A model generated the notes under the pieces. The model had not been told where the DNA came from. It ran no database searches and saw nothing but the letters and a program-made list of their open reading frames with translations. DNA of 41,375 bases from a virus: positions 1 to 41,375 of the IMG/VR virus record IMGVR_UViG_3300041411_000403; one strand, written 5' to 3'. Below are positions 1-7,717 of the stretch, one piece after another (the first letter of the stretch is position 1; each line of letters begins with the position of its first letter). Both the position numbers and the translations under genes were made by a program.

Positions 1-2652
1 ATGGCCACATACGAAGATACGGGAATTTGGTCGAGGTCCTTGGGCGACGATTCCGATGCGAGGCACGATATTCAGCGTGAGCGTCTACGTACGGCATATC
101 GCGCCTTTTGGACCAATGCGACAGTGCTGTCGCGTGAGATTCAGCGCGACGCCCCGAATTTAACATTACACGATGAGGCCCATTTTGATGCGCTTTGGAG
201 TGCCGCGGATCAGATTGCGGGGCCTGAACTTATGCTCACCCCTCTTGAGGTCTTTGTATTGGGTGGGGCAATTTTACTGCACGACAATGCTAATTCTCTC
301 GCCGCGTTTCCAGGAGGTCTTGAAGCAATCCGCCGCACCCCCGAATGGCAGGATGCGCTTGTTGAATGGGCCGGAAAAAGCAGCAGCGAACCAGACCTTG
401 AAGCTCTTTCACCCGAAGCTTCATCTGCGGTTTTGTTCGAGGTACTTCGCAGTCTTCATGCTGAGCGCGCGCTAACTCTTGCGGGTTTGAGTTTCAAGAA
501 TGGGGAGCGCATCGTCCATTTGATAGAGGATGATCAGCTACGCACCCATCTAGGTGACATCATGGGTTTGGTTGCGGCTAGTCACCACTGGGATGTGGCG
601 TCTCTAGGCATTCGTTTACCTTCTATCCGAGGTGCCTTGGGGGGCATGCCGCAAGCCTGGACTGTGAGGCCGGTACTTCTTGCTTGCCTTCTAAGGTGCG
701 CAGATGCGACCCAACTAGATCAACAGCGTGCGCCCGACTTCCTGTATGCAATGTTGCGTCTGCGCGGGGTATCAGAATCCCACTGGCGCGCTCAGAACAG
801 ACTGGCAACTCCCGTAATTGCACCTGACGACCCGACTGCTCTGATCTTCAGTTCTACAATTCCATTTGGACCAGGCGATTCGGACGCCTGGTGGATTGCT
901 CACGACGCAATTCAGGTAGCGAACCGTGAACTGCAGTCGTCCAATGCACTTCTCCGCGATCAGAGGCTTCCTCACTTTGCCGTCAATCGCGTCGAGGGTG
1001 CGCTATCTCCAATGGCCTTGTCACGTTTTGTGGCGGTCAGCGGGTGGAGACCTGTACAGGCCGAGATAAAAATATCGCAGATCGGCAAGGTCGTGGAAAT
1101 GTTTGGAGGCGAAGAGCTTTATGGTCACGATCCATCGGTAGCCCTGCGCGAGCTCATCCAAAACGCCGCCGACGCAGTTCGTTTTCGACAAGAACTTGAG
1201 CCGCAAGGGTCAGGCTACGAGGGACGGATTACGATTCGACTAAAGGCAGATGAGCAGCAACCAAATACTCATTGGTTAGACGTGGAAGATGATGGTCTCG
1301 GTATGTCCGAAGCCGTCCTCACGGGTCCGCTTATCGACTTCGGATCCAGCTATATGTCCTCGGCGCTCGTTAAGTCCGAGCGACCGGGTCTATTATCGAA
1401 GGGCAAAAAGCGACTTGGCCGTTACGGCATCGGCTTCTTCTCTTGCTTTATGATCGCCGACGAGGTTCTCGTCACCTCACGTCAGTTCGATGACGGGCGA
1501 GATAAACTACGCACGCTTCACTTCCAAGATGGTTTAGGACATCGGCCACTCTTGCTGGACGATCGACCTACAGACTTTGGCAGTGTTTCTTCCACGCGAG
1601 TAAGGCTTCGGTTAACAACTGATAAGCACAAAAAATTGCTTACACTGCAACTTGGCGGATATCAAAACTCACTACCTATCAGCCTCTCCGCATTGGTCGG
1701 AGTACTCTGTCCAATGCTCGATGCAAATGTCTATGTCGAAGAGTTTGGGGAGACGCGTCTAATTCACTCTCGACGTTGGATGGATGAAGATCGTCTGACT
1801 TGGTTGAAGCGAATAACAGCAGCGGATGTGCGCGCAAGTCAGAGTCTTGACGAAAACCTTGCTAGTGCGGCGCCCTTGTTGACATTCGTTGATCCGAATC
1901 AGCCAAATTTAGGCTTGGCCTGTATCACGGGGATGCCATCAGCCGGCGTCGCCACTGTTAGCACCCTCAAGGCAAGCATGGTGTTTGGCTCACCATTCTT
2001 GGACGATTTTGTGGGGGCACTAGATTATGAGTCCGAGGATCCTCGTCGGAGCCGTGGCAAGCCTAAAGCGGGAGACCGTCTCCATTCTTGGGCGAGCGAT
2101 CAAGCAAAACTAAATCTAGAGGCGGGGATAGAAATACCCCGAAAGTTGTACCTCGCAGAGCGCGTGGCCAACTTTGGTGGCGACGCTACCCCAGTTGTAA
2201 TGATGCGCCTTAACCAAGAGTGGGTGGACTTGGATTCTATATTGAAGCATCTCGCGGATGTGGGACCGCTCTATGCACCCGTTACGTACAGTCACTCCGT
2301 AGAAAGGCAAGTCGTAATCACAGTTGTCAGGGAGCGCCACACAGGGCTCCTAGACAATTATCGCCCAGGCGAGCTTGAATTTGTATTACCGACTCTCCAG
2401 TCCGGCTCAAATAATTCTGTCCTCTACGCGGTGCCAACTCCTGATGATCCGGCGGAACTCGGATTTGTGATGTTGCTCAAAAGGTTCGCAGGTCGACATG
2501 GCATGTCAATCCAAACCGATATCATCGAGCGGGTTGAGTTCGCGCGTTATGTGGGGCAAGCATCTCCACGCGATGGTTTGGAGCCTGGCAAGATGATCGG
2601 ATGTGCGGGGCTGAAAATATGGGTTGAACTGAACAACCTCAATCGGCCATAG
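1..2652 (+). CDS. HD domain plus HSP90-like (GHKL) ATPase protein
   Basis: An 883-residue protein beginning at the first base of the window. The N-terminal third has an HD-type helical domain: H57/H61, the pair H94-D95 in LLHDNAN, HH in AASHHWD and a D in LLRCADATQLD. The middle carries the three GHKL ATPase boxes: RELIQNAADAV near residue 383 (N box), VEDDGLGM near 428 (G1) and GRYGIGFFSCF near 475 (G2). This pairing matches the HD-CE/HSP90-like architecture described in bacterial conflict systems. The C-terminal 350 residues are unassigned. It lies outside the prophage, on the left chromosomal flank, and converges on the integrase. The molecular target is unknown. An ATP-dependent sensor or chaperone role in defence is inference. 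Upstream sequence is not available, so a start slightly further upstream cannot be excluded. Confidence 0.8.
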   Translation: MATYEDTGIWSRSLGDDSDARHDIQRERLRTAYRAFWTNATVLSREIQRDAPNLTLHDEAHFDALWSAADQIAGPELMLTPLEVFVLGGAILLHDNANSLAAFPGGLEAIRRTPEWQDALVEWAGKSSSEPDLEALSPEASSAVLFEVLRSLHAERALTLAGLSFKNGERIVHLIEDDQLRTHLGDIMGLVAASHHWDVASLGIRLPSIRGALGGMPQAWTVRPVLLACLLRCADATQLDQQRAPDFLYAMLRLRGVSESHWRAQNRLATPVIAPDDPTALIFSSTIPFGPGDSDAWWIAHDAIQVANRELQSSNALLRDQRLPHFAVNRVEGALSPMALSRFVAVSGWRPVQAEIKISQIGKVVEMFGGEELYGHDPSVALRELIQNAADAVRFRQELEPQGSGYEGRITIRLKADEQQPNTHWLDVEDDGLGMSEAVLTGPLIDFGSSYMSSALVKSERPGLLSKGKKRLGRYGIGFFSCFMIADEVLVTSRQFDDGRDKLRTLHFQDGLGHRPLLLDDRPTDFGSVSSTRVRLRLTTDKHKKLLTLQLGGYQNSLPISLSALVGVLCPMLDANVYVEEFGETRLIHSRRWMDEDRLTWLKRITAADVRASQSLDENLASAAPLLTFVDPNQPNLGLACITGMPSAGVATVSTLKASMVFGSPFLDDFVGALDYESEDPRRSRGKPKAGDRLHSWASDQAKLNLEAGIEIPRKLYLAERVANFGGDATPVVMMRLNQEWVDLDSILKHLADVGPLYAPVTYSHSVERQVVITVVRERHTGLLDNYRPGELEFVLPTLQSGSNNSVLYAVPTPDDPAELGFVMLLKRFAGRHGMSIQTDIIERVEFARYVGQASPRDGLEPGKMIGCAGLKIWVELNNLNRP

Positions 2653-2782
2653 GCTCGGTTAGAGGACTGCAGAGCTAATAGGCTGATGTCGTGGGGGCGG
2701 ATGAATCGGTAACAGTTCCTCAATTTTTTTGGTGTCCGCTCCTGGCAAAAGCAGTCATTGCGGCGACGAGCTGAAGCTGACG

Positions 2783-2827
2783 TCACTCCGACGTCAAGAG
2801 CACCGCCAGCGTCATCTTGATGAACTC
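2783..2827 (-). pseudogene. Displaced 3' end of the integration target gene
   Basis: Read on the minus strand this stretch encodes EFIKMTLAVLLTSE followed by TGA. It closely matches the C-terminus EFIKLTLAVLMTPE of the intact gene at 41166-41375. The two 45-base stretches share 37 positions, and most differences are synonymous or conservative. This is what remains when a phage integrates in the 3' end of a gene and supplies its own replacement end. Before integration, the right-hand gene would have ended with this stretch. Confidence 0.7.
2816..2827. other. attL core (candidate)
   Basis: The 12-base sequence cttgatgaactc is identical at 2816-2827 and 41199-41210, and is embedded in a longer imperfect repeat. 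It lies 23 bases beyond the integrase stop codon, the usual position of attP in lambda-like phages. The true crossover may be shorter or longer, because the flanking similarity is protein-driven. Confidence 0.65.
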
Positions 2828-2850
2828 AGCGTCTTGTAACGCGTTTCCCG

Positions 2851-3900
2851 CTATTTTGACGGCTTCGCAATGGCGCCGACGCGACGGTAAACGCGTTCAG
2901 TTATGTCACCCTTGGTATGCCCCAAGAGCAGGCTTGCCTCCCCTATGTCAGTAATTTCCGACGCGGCTTTTGGCCTGATGTCCCGAAACTGAAAGCTGCT
3001 GATTCTTCCAGCAAGCAGCGTGTCGCCAGTCTCGATCGCTTCTTTTTTGGCCTTTTCCCGGGCCTTATCCCAGCGGTCACGAAGCATCTTGGCGGTCATA
3101 CGCTTCCCACGCGCACTCACAATCAGGTAGCTTGAAACGTGCTGAGCGTTTCGCTCTGCGATTTTTGCGATTAGCGTACCTAGGCTGTTTGCCGAGCCGC
3201 TGGCAGTCATCTGGATACGCAGTTTCTTGTGCGTTTTGTTCTGCTGCACCATTAAATACCCCCCATCGATATCATCCTTGCGCATGACCAGGACGTCGGC
3301 CGGCCGCTGCCCTGTCAGGTAGGCAAGGTCCATCGCATCTTTCAGCTCTTGAGCCGCTTTCTTGTAAACGGCATCCCAAACTACATCGTTCGCGTAATAG
3401 TCCCGAGGCGTCTCCTTGTTCTTGCGTACACCCTGACAGGGATTTTCTTTGGAGGTCAGACCCCACTCACGCGCCATATTGAATACATGAGAGAGCGTGG
3501 CTATCTCACGGTTGGCCCGGACCTTTGCAGTTCGAGCGTCCCGATAGCCGGCGATCGTGGCCGGCGTGATTGAGTCGATGGGGGCATTGTCGAACAGTGG
3601 TCGTAGCTGTTTGATTTCTGAAAGGTTGTCTCTCTGCGTGCGGGCCGCCTTCTTCGGGACGATGTCGCGGATATAGCGGTCAAAGATCCCCTTCATAGTC
3701 CGCAAGTCCAGTGGTATTTCCTTGGCTTCGAGCTCCGCCCACTTGAGCCTGGCTTTGTCGAGATCCTTGCCCAGTGGGATCGCCTTTCCTGTGGAGTCCA
3801 GGTAGTAATAGGCGATCCAGGTTTTCCCGCTCTTTCGTGGCCGCGTCCATTGATACATCCGAGGCGGTAAATGGCGGGTTGCGGTTTTGCGGGGGCGCAT
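2851..3900 (-). CDS. int: Phage tyrosine integrase
   Basis: A 349-residue tyrosine recombinase that would catalyse integration at, and excision from, the att sites. Visible catalytic residues are R199 in TGQRPADV, R309 in FRDIRPKAAS (the usual His of the HxxR box is replaced by R306), H328 in LGHTK, and the nucleophile Y338 in ERVYRR. The first 60 residues look like an arm-type DNA-binding domain, and residues 65-165 like the core-binding SAM-like domain. The start ATG follows the TGA of the upstream DUF4224 gene by one base, implying translational coupling. Its 3' end faces attL, as in lambda. Confidence 0.93.
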   Translation of the reverse strand: MRPRKTATRHLPPRMYQWTRPRKSGKTWIAYYYLDSTGKAIPLGKDLDKARLKWAELEAKEIPLDLRTMKGIFDRYIRDIVPKKAARTQRDNLSEIKQLRPLFDNAPIDSITPATIAGYRDARTAKVRANREIATLSHVFNMAREWGLTSKENPCQGVRKNKETPRDYYANDVVWDAVYKKAAQELKDAMDLAYLTGQRPADVLVMRKDDIDGGYLMVQQNKTHKKLRIQMTASGSANSLGTLIAKIAERNAQHVSSYLIVSARGKRMTAKMLRDRWDKAREKAKKEAIETGDTLLAGRISSFQFRDIRPKAASEITDIGEASLLLGHTKGDITERVYRRVGAIAKPSK

Positions 3901-3901
3901 A

Positions 3902-4144
3902 TCAGTTCACTCGCGAGAAGTCGGGCGTCCATGCGGGCACGTCTGGCAATGGGGTGGGAGTAATGTTGGTTGGCGTGATCACGCCGAGCTTCATCCGGGC
4001 GTACATCCTTCCTACCAATGGACGCTTGCCACGACTTTCGACATAGAGCCACTGGCGATCATCCAGCCAGCGACGTTGGTAGGCCCTGGCCTTGTAGCCG
4101 GTGATATGCGCCAGCTCTTCGTCCGAAAGGATTTCAGCTTCCAT
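3902..4144 (-). CDS. DUF4224 family protein, excisionase-like candidate
   Basis: An 80-residue protein with the DUF4224 signature (LSDEELAHITGYK, then a WL-W-V block and a basic GKRPLVGRMYARMK stretch). Such proteins sit directly upstream of phage integrases and are suspected DNA-binding directionality factors. That role is inference from family and position. I chose the ATG at 4144 because it is preceded by an AGGGAG ribosome-binding site and begins the conserved domain; a longer open frame to 4252 has no such support. It overlaps the upstream gene by 11 bases and abuts int. Confidence 0.78.
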   Translation of the reverse strand: MEAEILSDEELAHITGYKARAYQRRWLDDRQWLYVESRGKRPLVGRMYARMKLGVITPTNITPTPLPDVPAWTPDFSRVN

Positions 4145-4676
4145 GATTGATCTCCCTGACCCGTTGCTCGATACCTTCGAACTGATGGTGTTTGCTGCAT
4201 TCTTGATGGGCGGCGGGCTCGACAGTCCTGAGCCGCTGGCCATCGGATGCATTGGGCACGAATTGCGCGCTTAATGGGGGCGTATACCCCACAGCAGGCT
4301 GCGCGAGCGGGCGATTCCGAGCGATTAGCGTTGCATTAGAGGGGGCTGCCTCGCGCAGCTTTTCGTGGGGTATAAGCGCCTCGGCAGTGGCGCGGAACAA
4401 CTTAGTAATGCCTGCTGCTGCGCAGCAGAGACTCTTTGTTTCTTGTGCGTCGACCATGCCCACGTTGCGGAGCAAAGCGGTCGAGGTTTCGGTGGTGTGC
4501 TGTTCGATCTTCATGCCGCTTTCCTCCGATGTTTGTTTGCCAGTTGGTCCATCAGCTGCAGGTGTTCGGTGGAGCTCAGCACGGCCATCGATCAAGCCGC
4601 CTCGACAACCGACCCAGTAGAGAAGGGTGGCGCTTAATATGAGGCTGAGCAACGCGCAGATTTGTATTGCAGTCAT
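4134..4676 (-). CDS. Hypothetical early phage protein with N-terminal membrane segment
   Basis: A 180-residue open frame. Residues 4-22 (IQICALLSLILSATLLYWVG) form one hydrophobic segment, followed by GGLIDGRAE, seen at the start of small membrane proteins in Pseudomonas phages. The rest is soluble, with a CC pair in KSLCCAAAG. The sharp change in character after residue 50, and an internal methionine (MKIEQHTTETS), suggest either two fused genes or an internal start that makes the soluble part alone. The stop overlaps the start of the downstream DUF4224 gene. I do not recognise a function. Confidence 0.5.
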   Translation of the reverse strand: MTAIQICALLSLILSATLLYWVGCRGGLIDGRAELHRTPAADGPTGKQTSEESGMKIEQHTTETSTALLRNVGMVDAQETKSLCCAAAGITKLFRATAEALIPHEKLREAAPSNATLIARNRPLAQPAVGYTPPLSAQFVPNASDGQRLRTVEPAAHQECSKHHQFEGIEQRVREINHGS

Positions 4677-4727
4677 GTGGTTTGCTCCTGGTAGTTTTGT
4701 TTGGTTGGAGGTGGCAGCCCTTTCGGT

Positions 4728-5045
4728 TTACTCGGTTGGTTCGTCCTGTGGTCGCGGCATTTCCGAGTCCGCCTTGTAAGCGCGGATGTCGATCAGTGAG
4801 GCAACGTGCCGGATGTGTGCGTACTTCGGTGCCTTGCGACTGGTGTCTAGTGTGGTGATAGGGAGCTGGATTCGGCCGCTGTTGATCTCCGTGACAAACG
4901 ACTGCTCGTTGAGGTTGCGGAAATACTGTTCGCGCACTTTCTCTAGTGGAATTAGCACGTCGCCAAAGATGCGGTAGAGCAGCTCTACGGTTGCTGCTTC
5001 GGGGGCTGGTTGCAGTCGGAGCGGCGATTGGGCTGTGTTAGTCAT
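4728..5045 (-). CDS. Pyocin activator PrtN-family protein
   Basis: A 105-residue protein resembling the PrtN family: an N-terminal helix ending LLYRIFGDVLIPLEKVREQYF, then NLNEQSFVTEINSGRIQLP and a YAHIRHVASLIDIRAYKAD end. In Pseudomonas aeruginosa PrtN activates pyocin genes after DNA damage. Homologues are common in prophage early operons, where their targets are less clear. An AAGGAGG site lies about 15 bases upstream. The ATG overlaps the stop of the preceding 59-residue gene (ATGACTAA), so the two are probably translationally coupled. Whether it controls this phage, resident pyocins, or neither is unknown. Confidence 0.75.
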   Translation of the reverse strand: MTNTAQSPLRLQPAPEAATVELLYRIFGDVLIPLEKVREQYFRNLNEQSFVTEINSGRIQLPITTLDTSRKAPKYAHIRHVASLIDIRAYKADSEMPRPQDEPTE

Positions 5046-5217
5046 CGGCTTGCTGAGCCTCCTTGCGTTGTGTTCTTGCCGGATGGTTCCAGGCGTTCAG
5101 GCAATGGCGTTTGGTCAGCTCGCGCAGATGCACCGGCACTTCGAGAAGCGCGGCGTTGCGCTCCTCGCGTGTACGCATGGCGATGATCTGGCGCGCGTAT
5201 TCCCTAGGCCACGTCAC
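5038..5217 (-). CDS. Small conserved phage protein (GTG start)
   Basis: A 59-residue basic, Trp- and Arg-rich protein starting with GTG: TWPREYARQIIAMRTREERN, later VPVHLRELTKRHCLNAW. It overlaps the upstream KilAC-like gene by 14 bases and the downstream PrtN-like gene by 8, so it fits exactly into the minus-strand operon. The frame is supported by this packing and by the regular amphipathic helices. It resembles short uncharacterised proteins of Pseudomonas prophages. The function is unknown. Confidence 0.65.
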   Translation of the reverse strand: MTWPREYARQIIAMRTREERNAALLEVPVHLRELTKRHCLNAWNHPARTQRKEAQQADD

Positions 5218-5488
5218 GGTGGTCTGCCGGAATGGCGGGCAGTTCGAGCCCTAGCTGCTCTGCCAACCAGCGCATACCGGCTTGCCGGACCTTGGTCGAC
5301 TGGCTGTATTGCATGCCGGCGGTTTCGTGATACCAGGTGCCGTCTTTGACCCGCAGGTACTCGCGGTCACGAACGGGGAATGCCGGTAGGTTGCGATCAT
5401 TGAGAAGGCCTTTCTCGCGCATGAGCGCGATCAGCTTGGATCGGGTAAGGCCGAAGTACTTGGCGGCTTTTTCCAGACTGCGTTCCAT
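5204..5488 (-). CDS. KilAC/ANT-domain antirepressor-like protein
   Basis: A 94-residue protein matching the C-terminal KilAC (ANT) domain of phage antirepressors: EKAAKYFGLTRSKLIALMRE, then REYLRVKDGTWYH, QSTKVRQAGMRWLAEQLG. Full antirepressors carry an N-terminal Bro or KilA-N domain, which is missing here, so this is a stand-alone DNA-binding module. A strong AGGAGG site precedes the ATG. It belongs to the P_L operon and may modulate phage regulation. That role is inference. Confidence 0.72.
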   Translation of the reverse strand: MERSLEKAAKYFGLTRSKLIALMREKGLLNDRNLPAFPVRDREYLRVKDGTWYHETAGMQYSQSTKVRQAGMRWLAEQLGLELPAIPADHRDVA

Positions 5489-5497
5489 TTCGGCCTC

Positions 5498-6088
5498 CTA
5501 GGCTGCATGTGCGGCGGGAGTCGCCACAGCAGCCAAGTGGTTGATGGATTCGGCTACTTGCTTGTAGATCTCGATATCGGTGCCGCACACGGTGAAGCAC
5601 TTGGTACGTGGGCGCTTCACGCCGATGCTTATGATCGTGGTAACGCCTGGGCGGGTTTGCGTGCGGTGGATAGCGACATGCAAGGGGAGTTCGAAGCCCA
5701 TGTCGAGGCTCAGTGAGCCGCCGATACGCACAAGCTCGAACACTTTCTGTCTGTTCTCGACATCAAACCGCGCATATTGACGGTTAGCGTGAGGAATACT
5801 CATTTGATCGGCTGTGTTGCGGGGATCAAGCGGGCCGTTGGCTATCTCTTCGATAAAGTCGGCCAGCTTGAGGTGCATTTTCTTTTCGTTCTGCAAGGTT
5901 AGCGAGTGGCGCTCGCTGCCCAGTTCTACGGTGAAGAGGGTATCAATTGGGCTGCGTTCAACCTTCAGGCGAAACGTAAGTGCTTCGCGCTGTGGCGTCG
6001 ACCGCAGAGTGTGATTGAAGGTCTCGCTCAGATTGACCTGGGCATTGAGTAGTTGCAGCGTGCGGTTATCGAGTTTGAACTGGCTCAT
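5498..6088 (-). CDS. Hypothetical early phage protein
   Basis: A 196-residue soluble protein with no motif I recognise. The first 130 residues alternate strands and charged turns (TFRLKVERSPIDTLFTVELG), and the last 70 contain ISIGVKRPRTKCFTVCG with two cysteines. There is no signal peptide or membrane segment. A GGAGG site lies 9 bases upstream, and the ATG overlaps the TGA of the preceding gene. Its position second in the P_L operon, next to regulatory and recombination genes, suggests an early function, possibly host takeover. Homology searching is needed to go further. Confidence 0.6.
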   Translation of the reverse strand: MSQFKLDNRTLQLLNAQVNLSETFNHTLRSTPQREALTFRLKVERSPIDTLFTVELGSERHSLTLQNEKKMHLKLADFIEEIANGPLDPRNTADQMSIPHANRQYARFDVENRQKVFELVRIGGSLSLDMGFELPLHVAIHRTQTRPGVTTIISIGVKRPRTKCFTVCGTDIEIYKQVAESINHLAAVATPAAHAA

Positions 6089-6267
6089 GCTGCATGCCCT
6101 CCGCCGTTTGGATCAATCGGTGCGGGTGCGGGTGCGGCGCGGGTCGCGAGTTTGGGTTTGTGGGGGATGAAGGCGCATCCGAGGTCGCGCGCTAGGCGGC
6201 GAACTTCCATGATGAGGAATGGGCTGGTAGCGGCTGGATGAACGTGCAGGGTGGCGGTGGTGTGCAT
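6085..6267 (-). CDS. Small hypothetical protein, first gene of the P_L operon
   Basis: A 60-residue protein starting MHTTATLHVHPAATSPF and ending in an Ala/Pro-rich tail. The ATG at 6267 has GAGGC about 7 bases upstream. The longer frame from 6303 is unlikely because it would begin inside the putative promoter. The stop overlaps the next start as ATGA. No domain is recognisable. As the first gene behind an operator-controlled promoter it should be made immediately on derepression. Confidence 0.5.
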   Translation of the reverse strand: MHTTATLHVHPAATSPFLIMEVRRLARDLGCAFIPHKPKLATRAAPAPAPIDPNGGGHAA

Positions 6268-6302
6268 GGTATTGCCTCGCTCTGTGGTGGAAGAGTGAGG
6301 CA

Positions 6303-6332
6303 AATATCACGCGTCGTGCTTATTCCTGTCAA
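6303..6332 (-). promoter_or_regulatory. P_L-like early leftward promoter
   Basis: On the minus strand a perfect TTGACA (6332-6327) is followed, after 17-18 bases, by TGATAT/GATATT (6309-6303). It drives the 6267-to-2851 operon. The dyad CACGCGTCGTG (6308-6318) lies between the two hexamers, so repressor binding would block polymerase. Confidence 0.65.
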
Positions 6333-6343
6333 CACATATTGTG
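6308..6343. promoter_or_regulatory. O_L operators (two dyads)
   Basis: Two 11-base dyads lie here, CACG-CGT-CGTG (6308-6318) and CACA-TAT-TGTG (6333-6343), with centres 25 bases apart. The second abuts both the -35 hexamer and the repressor stop codon. The same motif recurs at 7077-7131, as expected for binding sites of the CI/Cro pair. Confidence 0.65.
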
Positions 6344-7063
6344 CTAAAAATCCAATGCGCTATGGAGGAAGCGTGATGATTTGAGAATTCCGCCTACCAG
6401 GTGGATATCCAAAACGTCCGATTCTGCGATGTGGATAGGCATGTGTTCTGCGTTCACGCTATCCAGTCGATACATGCCATCGCGCAGATAAATGAACTCC
6501 TTGATCATCGTCCTACCTGCAACGGTACGGACCATTACTTCATCGCCACTGAAATAGCTTTTGTTGGGCTCGATGAGGACGTATTCCCCATTTTTGATGC
6601 GGGGAAGCATGCTGTCGCCTGTAACCTTCAGGCCATAAGCGTCTGGATCGTCACTGTGGATATTCAGGTAGCCGTCACCATGTCCCGGAGGAAAATCCAG
6701 CGCTTCGAAGTAACCTTCATTTCCCAATTGCGCATTCCCTACGACGGGGACTCTCCCATCTTTTGCTCGTCCTGCTCGATGGTTGTCCTTGGATCTTTCT
6801 AAGCCATGGTCAATGAGCTGAACCTCCTTCCTATCTGAGAGCAACTTCCCGCTATGACGTTCCTGTCCGGCGACCAGTTCATTGAAGCTAGTATTCAGGG
6901 CCCTTGAGAGCTTCTGAAGATCTTGGAGGTTTGGCTCACGGATGCCTCGTTCATAGTTTCCTATACGAGACTGGGATTCCCAGCCGCAAGCATGGGCAAG
7001 CTCTTGCTGGCTCATACCTTTGGCTTTTCTGAGTTTTTTGATGTGCGTGCCGAGTGTGTTCAT
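6344..7063 (-). CDS. CI-like S24 repressor (XRE HTH plus autoprotease)
   Basis: A 239-residue lysogeny repressor. Residues 5-62 form an XRE helix-turn-helix (MSQQELAHACGWESQSRIGN). Residues 105-225 form a LexA/S24 peptidase domain with S151 in GDSM and K188 in MIKEF as the self-cleavage dyad, and a candidate cleavage region around VVGNAQLG (108-114). It should hold P_L and P_R off and be inactivated by RecA after DNA damage. It resembles PrtR-type repressors. The dyads on both sides of the gene are the likely operators. It is transcribed divergently from the Cro-like gene. Confidence 0.9.
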   Translation of the reverse strand: MNTLGTHIKKLRKAKGMSQQELAHACGWESQSRIGNYERGIREPNLQDLQKLSRALNTSFNELVAGQERHSGKLLSDRKEVQLIDHGLERSKDNHRAGRAKDGRVPVVGNAQLGNEGYFEALDFPPGHGDGYLNIHSDDPDAYGLKVTGDSMLPRIKNGEYVLIEPNKSYFSGDEVMVRTVAGRTMIKEFIYLRDGMYRLDSVNAEHMPIHIAESDVLDIHLVGGILKSSRFLHSALDF

Positions 7064-7076
7064 GTGTTTTTTTTAC

Positions 7077-7131
7077 CACGCAATGAAATCTTTTTTTCGC
7101 ACTTTGCGTGTTGAAAACTTCACGTTTCGTG
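7077..7131. promoter_or_regulatory. O_R operators (three sites)
   Basis: Three sites related to CACR-N3-YGTG: 7077-7087 (half-site CACGCAATGAA), 7100-7110 (CACTTTGCGTG) and 7121-7131 (perfect CACGTTTCGTG). Centres are 23 and 21 bases apart, about two helical turns, which resembles the three-operator lambda arrangement. The middle site abuts the -35 of P_R. Confidence 0.62.
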
Positions 7132-7139
7132 CTTATGAT
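7111..7139 (+). promoter_or_regulatory. P_R-like early rightward promoter
   Basis: TTGAAA (7111-7116), 17-base spacer, TATGAT (7134-7139): a near-consensus sigma-70 promoter 27 bases before the Cro-like ATG. The perfect operator dyad lies in the spacer. Confidence 0.7.
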
Positions 7140-7166
7140 GGCCGTGAGTCATCGGGAGGCCAGTTT

Positions 7167-7391
7167 ATGAATCGCATTTCGGAGTATCGAGAGAAGGCGG
7201 GAATCAAGCAGCGTGATTTGGTCGCAATGCTGGGTTGGACCCAAACCCGCATAAGTAATTATGAAGCTGGACGCCGTACGGCGGGGCTAGCTGAATGCCG
7301 AGCGATTACCGCTGCACTCAATCAATTAGGCGCGGCCTGCTCCTTAGACGATGTTTTCCCGCCTGAACCAAATGAGTTGAAAGCGGATTAG
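7167..7391 (+). CDS. Cro-like XRE regulator
   Basis: A 74-residue single-domain helix-turn-helix protein (EKAGIKQRDLVAMLGWTQTR, ISNYEAGRR). It is divergent from the CI-like repressor and directly behind P_R, the standard place for Cro. A GGGAGG site precedes ATG 7167. A longer frame from 7020 would run back through the operators and overlap the repressor, so I reject it. It would repress the repressor gene and commit the phage to lytic growth. Confidence 0.82.
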   Translation: MNRISEYREKAGIKQRDLVAMLGWTQTRISNYEAGRRTAGLAECRAITAALNQLGAACSLDDVFPPEPNELKAD

Positions 7392-7717
7392 AAAAAAGGC
7401 GACCCAAGGGCCGCCCAGTTCCTCCCGGCACACACCACCACAGTGCTGTCGGGTCGCAATAAAGGTAGGCGGGCACACCACATGCAAAACCGCCAATCTT
7501 TATCGCGTTGCCAAGGCACGGATGCCTTAGGTTGCTGCCTTTTCCACCACAGATAGGGCAGCTGTTGCGCCAGAGGTTAACGACGGATCGTTTGCCTCGG
7601 CACGGTGCCGGTGTCGATCTTGAGGATCAAGCCGGCGTTTGGGCCCTTTCAAGCCACGCGGCAAATGTATCACCACTGCATGTCGCGCGGCACTGGCAAC
7701 TTTCAAGGATTAATGCC
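7392..7717 (+). other. 326-base region without a convincing gene
   Basis: This is the leader between the Cro-like and CII-like genes. It has several short imperfect inverted repeats but no strong intrinsic terminator. An open frame runs through in frame with the CII-like gene, but it lacks a ribosome site and has unlike composition. It may be the nut or leader region of the rightward operon; nothing in the sequence proves that. Confidence 0.4.

Noticed and set aside
7508-7717. N-terminal extension of the CII-like gene
   Set aside because: The extension lacks a ribosome site and conserved content, while ATG 7718 has AAGGA at good distance and begins the conserved domain.
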